From CAIYRG01 sp964494505 (GTDB lineage: Bacteria > Pseudomonadota > Alphaproteobacteria > Micropepsales > Micropepsaceae), in assembly GCA_964494505.1 (NCBI GenBank), contig CAZBRO010000002.1, positions 62,001-126,000 of the forward strand: a DNA stretch of 64,000 bases, written 5' to 3'. The position numbers and the translations under genes are program-made. Below the pieces are notes generated by a model. That model searched no databases, had not been told where the DNA came from, and saw only the letters and a list, made by a program, of their open reading frames with translations. Shown one piece after another: positions 17,800 through 24,937 of the stretch (positions are counted from its first letter, which is position 1; each line of letters opens with the position of its first letter).

Positions 17800-19334
17800 G
17801 TGCCTCGCTGGAAACCCAAGGCGGGTGGATGACGGATCTCGCCGGGGGCGTGTGGCGCAAGGCGATTCTCGTGGTCGCTGTCTGCCTGGCGGCGCTGGGC
17901 GCAATCTTCCATCAGGAAGTCGTTGGCGCCTTCCAGGTCTGGGTCGGGTCGGCGACCTACAATCATTGCTTCCTGATCATTCCGATTGCGCTGTTCATGA
18001 TCTGGCAGCGCCGGGAATTGCTCGTGGGCGTTGCGCCGCGCCCGGAATATCGCGCGCTTCTCCTGATTCCACTGCTGTCGCTGGCCTGGTTCGCCGCCTC
18101 GGTCTTCGGGGTTCTGGAAATCCGTCAATTCGTGGTGATGACCATCGTCCAGGCGACGCTGCTGGGGATTCTCGGATGGCGCGTCTACCGGCTGCTGATG
18201 GCGCCGTTGCTTTACCTCTATTTCCTCGTCCCGAGCGGCGAATTCCTGGTGCCGAGTCTTCAGGATTTCACCGCAAATTTCGCGGTAAAAGGGCTTCAAC
18301 TCGTCGGAATTCCCGTCTTTTCCGACGGCACCGTGATCGATATTCCGGCCGGAACATTTGCGGTCGCCGAAGCCTGTGCGGGCTTGCGGTTCCTGGTCGC
18401 GGCCGTCGCGTTCGGAGTTTTCTACGCCACCGAGATTTACCAAAGCCCGGTGCGCCGGGCGATCTATATGGCCCTTTCCGTCGTGGTCCCGATCATCGCC
18501 AACGGATTGCGCGCATTCGGCCTGATCGCCGCCGCGGAGGCTTTCGGAAGCGCCACTGCGATCGAGGCCGATCACATCACCTATGGCTGGATATTCTTTT
18601 CCATGGTGCTGGTCGCGCTGATTTTCATCGGGCGGATCTTTTCCGACCGGGACGGCAGCCCCCCGAAAAGGGATCCCGAACAGCGGCCGATGGCGCCTGC
18701 CCGCCGCTTCGCGATGGCTCTGACCGGGCTTCTCGCCGTGCTGCTGGCGGCCGTTGGGCCGGCCTTGGGCGATGCCATCGATAAGGCCCCGGCGCGCGTG
18801 GTGCTCAAATCCACCGCGCCAAATGTCGCGATGCCGTGGCAAAGGCTGGCGAATGGCGCCTCAAACTGGCATCCGCGTGTCATGCTCTCCGACCGTGAGT
18901 TCGCCGACACTTTTACGGACGGCTCCGTTCGGGTCGATCGCTACGTCGCGCTTTATCTGCCGCGTGGACGCGACAACAATCTTATCCGCTCGGACAATCG
19001 CATTGCCGATCTCGAGCATTGGAACATTACGGCGCGCGGCCGGGCGGTCGCCCAGATCGGATCGGAGCGCGTCCCGGTGAATACGGCCTCCATATCGGGC
19101 GGGGGCAAGCGCCGGCTGGTGTGGTGGTTCTACGTCGTCGACGGCACCACTGCGGCATCCGTCTATGACGTCAAGCGGCATCAGGTGCACGCCTACCTGA
19201 CGAGAAGCGGATGTCCTTCCGCCTTCGTTGCGGTATCGACGGATCTGGTTGCTACCGCCGACGCGGAACGGACGCTGAACGACTACCTCAGGGTTAACGA
19301 ACCGATGGAAGGCTATCTTTGCGGGAGTCGATAA
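17796..19334 (+). CDS. xrtA: Exosortase A with C-terminal EpsI domain
   Basis: This integral-membrane cysteine transpeptidase is thought to cleave PEP-CTERM sorting signals and couple proteins to cell-surface polymer. Residues 1-290 carry eight or so membrane segments and the catalytic set: Cys194 in AEACAGLRF, Arg239 in NGLRAFG and His260 in DHITYGW. Residues about 310-512 are a periplasmic EpsI/DUF3485-type domain (GASNWHPRVM, WWFYVVDG), encoded separately in some relatives and fused here. The ATG overlaps the glycosyltransferase stop. All expected active-site residues are present. Confidence 0.93.
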   Translation: MSASLETQGGWMTDLAGGVWRKAILVVAVCLAALGAIFHQEVVGAFQVWVGSATYNHCFLIIPIALFMIWQRRELLVGVAPRPEYRALLLIPLLSLAWFAASVFGVLEIRQFVVMTIVQATLLGILGWRVYRLLMAPLLYLYFLVPSGEFLVPSLQDFTANFAVKGLQLVGIPVFSDGTVIDIPAGTFAVAEACAGLRFLVAAVAFGVFYATEIYQSPVRRAIYMALSVVVPIIANGLRAFGLIAAAEAFGSATAIEADHITYGWIFFSMVLVALIFIGRIFSDRDGSPPKRDPEQRPMAPARRFAMALTGLLAVLLAAVGPALGDAIDKAPARVVLKSTAPNVAMPWQRLANGASNWHPRVMLSDREFADTFTDGSVRVDRYVALYLPRGRDNNLIRSDNRIADLEHWNITARGRAVAQIGSERVPVNTASISGGGKRRLVWWFYVVDGTTAASVYDVKRHQVHAYLTRSGCPSAFVAVSTDLVATADAERTLNDYLRVNEPMEGYLCGSR

Positions 19335-19418
19335 GGCGGCTTGATCCACCCATGACGGGAATTTCCAACGTGGCCCATCGAAAGGGGCGGCTTAGCGCGC
19401 TTTCGAGCCTAGGTAAGC

Positions 19419-19595
19419 CTAGATCAGGCTGAGAATATGAGAAAACCCGGCTGCAACCAGGAAACCCAGGCCGTAACAGGCGAGCGACCCGAAAAACATC
19501 AGGGGCGCACACTGGCGCCAGGGCAGGGGCTGGACAGGAGCTTGACCGGCCAAGTCGTCGTCCATCAGGACGCTGGAGGCGATGCAGTCTTCCAT
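19419..19595 (-). CDS. Small membrane protein (58 aa), hypothetical
   Basis: The short antisense-oriented gene follows xrtA convergently. The ATG at 19595 has GGGAG six bases upstream, a strong Shine-Dalgarno. The protein has an acidic N terminus (MEDCIASSVLMDDD) and one C-terminal transmembrane helix (CAPLMFFGSLACYGLGFLVAAGF). I do not recognise a family. The good ribosome site and clear amphipathic/hydrophobic partition favour a real gene. Confidence 0.5.
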   Translation of the reverse strand: MEDCIASSVLMDDDLAGQAPVQPLPWRQCAPLMFFGSLACYGLGFLVAAGFSHILSLI

Positions 19596-20057
19596 CCCGA
19601 TCTCCCGCTTTGTTTCTCGGGAGACATTCTGCGGCATAAGGGGTTGCGGAAGTTTTAACGCCGTCCTTTTACCCCTCGATGCTGGAATGAGGATCGTCGC
19701 CATTGTTGAATCCCCAATCGTTTCATAACCATAACGCGCGTCGGCGGACTGTGGTGCCAGACCGCGGCCAAAGCTTTAGCTTGGCTATAAACGTTCCTAA
19801 CCGCTAGCAACCCCGTGGCGGCAATGCACGTGCTGCCAATTTTCGTTTCGTTGCAGGGAACTATGCGCAATAATGCTGGTTAATCTCGCGCACGGGGGAA
19901 GGTATGTTGGCGAGGGGCAATTATGCCCGGGAAGGCCTTCTCCGCTTAAAGCATAGTAACCACACTTGTCTTCAAAGCGTGAAAAGTCTCCGGCACCATG
20001 TCAATAGGTTCCTAAGTCCAGTTGCAAACGCTGAGAGTAACAGCGGGGGTCAGTCGT
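19596..20057. other. Gene-free 460-bp divergent regulatory region
   Basis: I see no convincing gene here. The stretch lies between the leftward small membrane protein and the rightward sugar transferase and should hold both promoters. It is less GC-rich than its neighbours. It contains a GCACGTGC palindrome near 19826-19833 overlapped by a weak GG-N10-GC element (19820-19833), and a small hairpin GGGCA-ATTA-TGCCC near 19917-19930. Confidence 0.5.
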
Positions 20058-21464
20058 ATGCTTCGGATATTTGGCCACTTCGTGCCGGCCGCAACGGTGG
20101 CACTAGGTTTGGCAGAAGCACTGCTCATTGCGGTGGTGTTGTATCTTGGAATTGCAGCCATCAGCCTGGATCCGGTGGTCCATGTTGCAGGCGGCGCAGT
20201 CGCATTCACGTTGCTGCTCGCGCTTGCGATCGTCGTGATGATGCATTCGAGCGGGCTCTACACCATCGATGCACTGGTCGACGCGCGGCAGGCTTTCCTG
20301 CGCGGCGCGCTGATCCTCACTCTGTTGCTGTTGGTGGCGACCGCGACGAGCGCGGAATTCGGCGCTTATCGCCTCGTCCATGTGCCCTATCGCTGGCGTT
20401 GGGTTCTGCTTGTGCCCTCGCTGTGGCTGGGATGCGTGCTGATTACGCGCACGATCTTCTCGCGCGTTTCCCGCACCGGCATGCTGCGCCGCCGCGTTCT
20501 CATTCTCGGTCAGGGGCCGCGCGCGGTTCAGCTTCGTGAGCTCGCCAAGGAGCGGTTTGGCGCCTATTTCCTGCCCGTCGCCCAGGTCGGCGTGCATGAG
20601 AAGGTGCAACTCACGACAGTGGGGTCCGTTCAACTCAAGGAACGGGTTGAATCCCTGGACCTGCTCGGGCTTGCTCGCGATGTGAATGCGTCCGAAATCG
20701 TGATCGCGACGGATGATCGCCGCGGCCTGCCGGTGCATCAGTTGCTGCAATGCAAGCTCTCGGGAATCAGGGTCACGGACTACATCGATTTCTACGAACG
20801 CGAGAGCGGACGCGTCGATCTCATCGCGCTGCGGCCCTCCTGGTTCATTTTCTCCGACGGGTTCCGCATGGGAGCCATGGTCGAGGGGATCAAGCGCAGC
20901 TTCGATGTTGCGGTTGCGTTGTTCACGCTCGTCCTCGTGCTTCCGATACTGATGATCACCGCCGTCGCGATCAAATGCGAGGGGCGGGGGCCCATTCTTT
21001 ACCGTCAGGAGCGGGTGGGTTTGCGCGGGCGGGTGTTCACGCTGTTGAAGTTCCGCAGCATGAGCCAGGATGCCGAACGCGACGGCTCGCCGGTGTGGGC
21101 GGCTCAGAGCGATCCGCGTATCACCCGCGTCGGCTGGGCGATTCGCAAGACGCGCATCGACGAACTGCCCCAATTGTACAACGTGCTTCGCGGCGACATG
21201 AGCTTTGTGGGCCCGCGGCCGGAGCGGCCCTATTTCGTGAGCCGGCTTGCGCAGAACATTCCCTATTATCACGAACGCCATTCCGTGAAGCCCGGCATCA
21301 CCGGGTGGGCGCAGGTGAATTATCCCTATGGGGCTTCGCTCGAAGACGCGCGCAACAAGCTCGCCTACGATCTCTATTACGTGAAGAATCGCGGCCTTTT
21401 CCTCGATGTCATCATCCTTATCCGCACGGTGAGAGTGGTTCTTTGGCCTGACGGCGTCAGATAG
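20058..21464 (+). CDS. Initiating sugar-1-phosphate transferase, XrtA type (TIGR03013, WbaP/EpsB family)
   Basis: The 468-residue membrane enzyme transfers the first sugar phosphate to undecaprenyl phosphate. It has four to five N-terminal membrane segments, a CoA-binding-like Rossmann middle domain (RVLILGQGPRAVQL), one membrane segment near residue 290, and the C-terminal catalytic domain with KLRS-like LLKFRSM, DELPQLYNVLRGDMSFVGPRP and KPGITGWAQV. The ATG at 20058 has GGGGG eight bases upstream. It begins the block leading into prsK-prsR-prsT. Confidence 0.92.
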   Translation: MLRIFGHFVPAATVALGLAEALLIAVVLYLGIAAISLDPVVHVAGGAVAFTLLLALAIVVMMHSSGLYTIDALVDARQAFLRGALILTLLLLVATATSAEFGAYRLVHVPYRWRWVLLVPSLWLGCVLITRTIFSRVSRTGMLRRRVLILGQGPRAVQLRELAKERFGAYFLPVAQVGVHEKVQLTTVGSVQLKERVESLDLLGLARDVNASEIVIATDDRRGLPVHQLLQCKLSGIRVTDYIDFYERESGRVDLIALRPSWFIFSDGFRMGAMVEGIKRSFDVAVALFTLVLVLPILMITAVAIKCEGRGPILYRQERVGLRGRVFTLLKFRSMSQDAERDGSPVWAAQSDPRITRVGWAIRKTRIDELPQLYNVLRGDMSFVGPRPERPYFVSRLAQNIPYYHERHSVKPGITGWAQVNYPYGASLEDARNKLAYDLYYVKNRGLFLDVIILIRTVRVVLWPDGVR

Positions 21465-21472
21465 GGGGCGCC

Positions 21473-23542
21473 ATGGTCCTCGAGGTTAGCTACGGGCTTG
21501 GCTGCGCCGCTTTCCTGATTCTCACGACGCTGACGCTTATCAACCGGCGCCCGGAGGGCATGGGGCTTTTCGCGGTTTGCGTCTTTGCGATGACCGCGAT
21601 CTGGTCGCTCCTGGCCGCAGTCCAGACCGAATGGATGCCCGGCTTCGCCCACGTCGTCGAGATCATACGCAGCTGGATGTGGCTGCAGTTCATGGCCTCC
21701 GTACTCACGCTGGCGAACCGGCGCGCCGGGAACCCGGCGCATTTGTTCTATCGCGCGGTCATCCCGACGCTTGGCGTGCTCGCCCTCATCAACGACTTGC
21801 AATATCTGCATACGACCGTGAGCCCGGTGGATTTCACGATCCTGCAGATGTTCGAGCGGGTTCTGATCGCCATTGTGGGATTGCTTCTGGTCGAGAATCT
21901 TCTCCGCAACACGCGGGCCTCGCGCCGCTGGCACATTTTTCCGCTCTGCCTCGCGGCCGGGTCACTGTTCGCCTACGACCTTTTCGTATTTGCCGAAGCG
22001 CTGATCATGCGCGGTGCCGACCTCACGCTGCTTGCGGTGCGCGGGCTGGTGCTGGTGCTGATCGTGCCCCTCCTCGTTCTCACCATGGCGCGCAACACCG
22101 ATTGGCGCATCGACATCCACGTGTCGCGCCGGGTTGTATTCCATACCGCGACCCTGACGGCCGGGGGCACGTTTCTGCTCGCGGCGGCGGGGGCGGCCAG
22201 TCTCCTGGGTGAGATTCCGGGGGAGTGGGGGGCGCTTCTCAAGGTCGTGTTCTTCTGTGGTAGCGTGCTGGTGCTTGGCGCGGTGGTCTCGACCGAAGGG
22301 CTGAAGTCGCGCGTCAGGCGCCTCATCTCCGAGAACTTCTTTTCGCGGCGCTACGATTATCGCGAGGAGTGGTTGCGTTTCGTCGACACGCTATCGACGT
22401 CGGACGATGTCGACTCGCTGCAGACCCGTGTGATCCGCGCCGTCGGCAACATCGTGGACAGCCCGGGCGGCGCGCTGTGGCTGGAACGCGATGGGGCCTA
22501 TCACCAGGTGGAGAAATGGGGTCTCAACCTGATCGGGGCCGAAGCCGAGCCTTGCGACAGCGACTTCGTGGCCGCCTTCGAGGGTGGCAAGATGGTGCTC
22601 GATCTCTCCGTCCTGGCTCAGGCCGGCAAGCCCTTGCCCCAGTGGGCCCAATCCGGGCCGCCGGTCTGGCTTGCGGTCCCGCTGGTGCTGATGAACGAGA
22701 TCGTCGGCTTCATTGTCCTGATGCCCCCGCGGGCCCCTCTCATGCTGAGCTGGGAGAGTTTTGAGCTGTTGCGGACGGTCGGGCGGCAGGCCGCGAGCTA
22801 TCTCATGGAAGAGCAGGCGACGCGGGCCCTCGTTGACGCTCAGGCGATCATCGAATACAACAAAAAATTCGCTTTTATCGTACACGATGTGAAGAATCTT
22901 TCGAGCCAGCTTGGGATGATGGTCTCGAACATCCGGCGATACAGCGACCGCCCGGAATTCCGCGCCGATATGATTCGGACGCTGGAGAATTCGGTAGGGC
23001 GCTTGAATGGACTTTTGAACAAATTGCGGTCCGATGGGGGAACGGTCCGGCCGCGGGAGATCATCGATCCCGTCCCTGTTATAGAGGCGGTTATCCGCGA
23101 TCTCGCTCGCGGGAATGTCGGCATCGAGGCCGATCTGCCGGAAGGCTGCGTCGTACGCGTAAGAATGGATGTGCAAGAGTTGAGTTCGGTCCTGACACAT
23201 TTGCTTACCAACGCGGTCGAAGCTTCGCCCGCCGGCGAAACCGTAAGGGTCCGCCTTAAGCCGCAGGAAACGCGCTTTGTCCTCGATATCGAGGATAGCG
23301 GGCCAGGCATGGATCCGGCCTTCGTGCGCAATGAGCTGTTCACGCCGCTCAAATCGACCAAATCCCGCGGCCACGGAATCGGCGCATTCCAGGCGCGTGA
23401 TGTCATCCGCGGGGCCGGCGGCGAACTTGAGGTCATCACCGCTCCCGGGCGAGGCACGATCATGCGGATTCTGCTTCCCAATGCGGCCCCGACGGCAGAG
23501 CGTCCGGTCGCCGCCCTCTCGCAAAGGGCATCCGGCGCATGA
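21473..23542 (+). CDS. prsK: XrtA/PEP-CTERM system histidine kinase PrsK
   Basis: The 689-residue membrane sensor kinase has about eight N-terminal membrane helices (residues 1-285), then a GAF-like domain (about 330-440). A dimerisation/phosphoacceptor box FAFIVHDVKNLSSQ has its histidine at residue 471. The HATPase domain carries DIEDSGPGMD and KSRGHGIGAFQ. The unusual HDVKN box is typical of PrsK (TIGR02916). It begins eight bases after the sugar transferase stop and overlaps prsR, so it is the evident partner of PrsR. Confidence 0.93.
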   Translation: MVLEVSYGLGCAAFLILTTLTLINRRPEGMGLFAVCVFAMTAIWSLLAAVQTEWMPGFAHVVEIIRSWMWLQFMASVLTLANRRAGNPAHLFYRAVIPTLGVLALINDLQYLHTTVSPVDFTILQMFERVLIAIVGLLLVENLLRNTRASRRWHIFPLCLAAGSLFAYDLFVFAEALIMRGADLTLLAVRGLVLVLIVPLLVLTMARNTDWRIDIHVSRRVVFHTATLTAGGTFLLAAAGAASLLGEIPGEWGALLKVVFFCGSVLVLGAVVSTEGLKSRVRRLISENFFSRRYDYREEWLRFVDTLSTSDDVDSLQTRVIRAVGNIVDSPGGALWLERDGAYHQVEKWGLNLIGAEAEPCDSDFVAAFEGGKMVLDLSVLAQAGKPLPQWAQSGPPVWLAVPLVLMNEIVGFIVLMPPRAPLMLSWESFELLRTVGRQAASYLMEEQATRALVDAQAIIEYNKKFAFIVHDVKNLSSQLGMMVSNIRRYSDRPEFRADMIRTLENSVGRLNGLLNKLRSDGGTVRPREIIDPVPVIEAVIRDLARGNVGIEADLPEGCVVRVRMDVQELSSVLTHLLTNAVEASPAGETVRVRLKPQETRFVLDIEDSGPGMDPAFVRNELFTPLKSTKSRGHGIGAFQARDVIRGAGGELEVITAPGRGTIMRILLPNAAPTAERPVAALSQRASGA

Positions 23543-24936
23543 CCGACACCCGTTCCACCATTCTGGTGCTCGACGACGACGAGGGCGTGCGCACGCAATA
23601 TCGCTGGCTCCTGTCCGAGCACAAGGTTCTGACCGCGGGCACACGCCTGGAAGCCCTCGATGCGTTTGAGCGCGAGCGGCCGGCGATCGCCATTGTCGAT
23701 CTGGGCCTGCCGCCCGATCCGGACGGGGCGACCGAAGGTCTGGCCACCGTCGAGCAATTGCTTCAGACGGCACCGGAGGCAAAAATCATCGTCGTGACCG
23801 GAAACGAAAACCGGGATTTCGCGGTGAAGGCCATCGCGCTCGGCGCCTATGATTTCTTCCGCAAGCCCGTCGATCCCGATCTTCTGGGATTGATCGTGGA
23901 CCGCGCGCTTGGCGTCTATGCGCTGGAGCAGGAGAACCGGCGTCTGGTCGCCATGGCGCCGCAATCCCCGATCGCGGGGATCGTCGGCTCCAGCCCCGAA
24001 ATCCTGAAGGTGCTGCGCGACGTGGAACGCATCGCCAAGACCGATATCGCGGTCCTGCTGCTGGGTGAGAGCGGCACCGGCAAGGAACTCATCGCGCAGG
24101 CGATTCACCGGCTGGGCGTGCGTGCCAACAAGCCCTTCGTGGCGCTCAATTGCGCGGCCATTCCCGAAACGCTTCTCGAAGCCGAACTGTTCGGCCATGA
24201 GAAGGGCGCCTTCACCGGCGCCATCAAGCAAACCATCGGCAAGATCGAAAGCGCCAATTTCGGCACGCTGTTCCTGGATGAAGTCGGCGATATTCCCCTC
24301 TCGATGCAAGTGAAGCTGCTCCGGTTCCTGGAGGATCAGGTGATCGAGCGCATCGGCGGCCGCAGCCAGATCAAGATCGATGTGCGTATCGTCTGCGCCA
24401 CCAACCAGGACCTGAAGCGTCTGATCTCCGAAGGCCGGTTCCGCGAGGATCTCTATTATCGCATCAATGAAATCACGCTGGAGATTCCTCCCTTGCGGGA
24501 ACGCCATGGCGATGCGGTGGTGCTCGCGAATTTCTTCCTGAAGCGATATGGCGCGCAGTTCAGCCGCGCCTTCAAGGGTTTTACGCCCGATGCGCTGGCT
24601 GCGATGCGCACCCATGAATGGCGCGGCAATGTGCGCGAGCTGGAGAACCGGGTGAAGCGCGCAGCGGTGATGTCGGAGGGGCCGCTGGTGGCTGCGCGCG
24701 ACCTCGACCTGGCCCCTCCGGAAGCGGTGAATTCGCTGGATCTGCGCGAGGCCCGGCGTCGCGCGGAACGCGACGCCATCGAGATGGCGCTCGCTCATTC
24801 GGAAGGCAACATATCGAAGGCAGCCAAACTTTTGGGCGTCAGCCGGCCCACGCTCTACGATCTGGTTCAGGAGCATGGCATTGCGGTGAAGCTGCGCGAT
24901 CTCCCTCGCGGCGAAGCCGAAGAAATGAGGACGTGA
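23539..24936 (+). CDS. prsR: Sigma-54-dependent response regulator PrsR
   Basis: The 465-residue NtrC-family regulator has a receiver domain with acidic pocket DDD (12-14) and phospho-acceptor Asp54. Its AAA+ domain has Walker A GESGTGKE (176-183) and the sigma-54 contact loop GAFTGA (223-228). A Fis-type HTH lies at the C terminus (SKAAKLLGVSRPTLYDL). It corresponds to TIGR02915, which drives exosortase-linked EPS genes from -24/-12 promoters. The intact GAFTGA loop means real sigma-54 activation is expected. Confidence 0.94.
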   Translation: MTDTRSTILVLDDDEGVRTQYRWLLSEHKVLTAGTRLEALDAFERERPAIAIVDLGLPPDPDGATEGLATVEQLLQTAPEAKIIVVTGNENRDFAVKAIALGAYDFFRKPVDPDLLGLIVDRALGVYALEQENRRLVAMAPQSPIAGIVGSSPEILKVLRDVERIAKTDIAVLLLGESGTGKELIAQAIHRLGVRANKPFVALNCAAIPETLLEAELFGHEKGAFTGAIKQTIGKIESANFGTLFLDEVGDIPLSMQVKLLRFLEDQVIERIGGRSQIKIDVRIVCATNQDLKRLISEGRFREDLYYRINEITLEIPPLRERHGDAVVLANFFLKRYGAQFSRAFKGFTPDALAAMRTHEWRGNVRELENRVKRAAVMSEGPLVAARDLDLAPPEAVNSLDLREARRRAERDAIEMALAHSEGNISKAAKLLGVSRPTLYDLVQEHGIAVKLRDLPRGEAEEMRT

Positions 24937-24937
24937 C

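Noticed and set aside
19405..19425. Hairpin CTAGG-TAAG-CCTAG after xrtA as terminator
   Set aside because: Only a five-base stem and no T run; too weak to call.
20097..20113. TGGCAC-N5-TTGG as sigma-54 promoter
   Set aside because: The invariant GC of the -12 element is missing and it lies inside the sugar transferase gene.
19904..20539. Open frame overlapping the start of the sugar transferase
   Set aside because: Different frame from the transferase, Arg/His-rich translation and no motif; the transferase has its own strong ribosome site.
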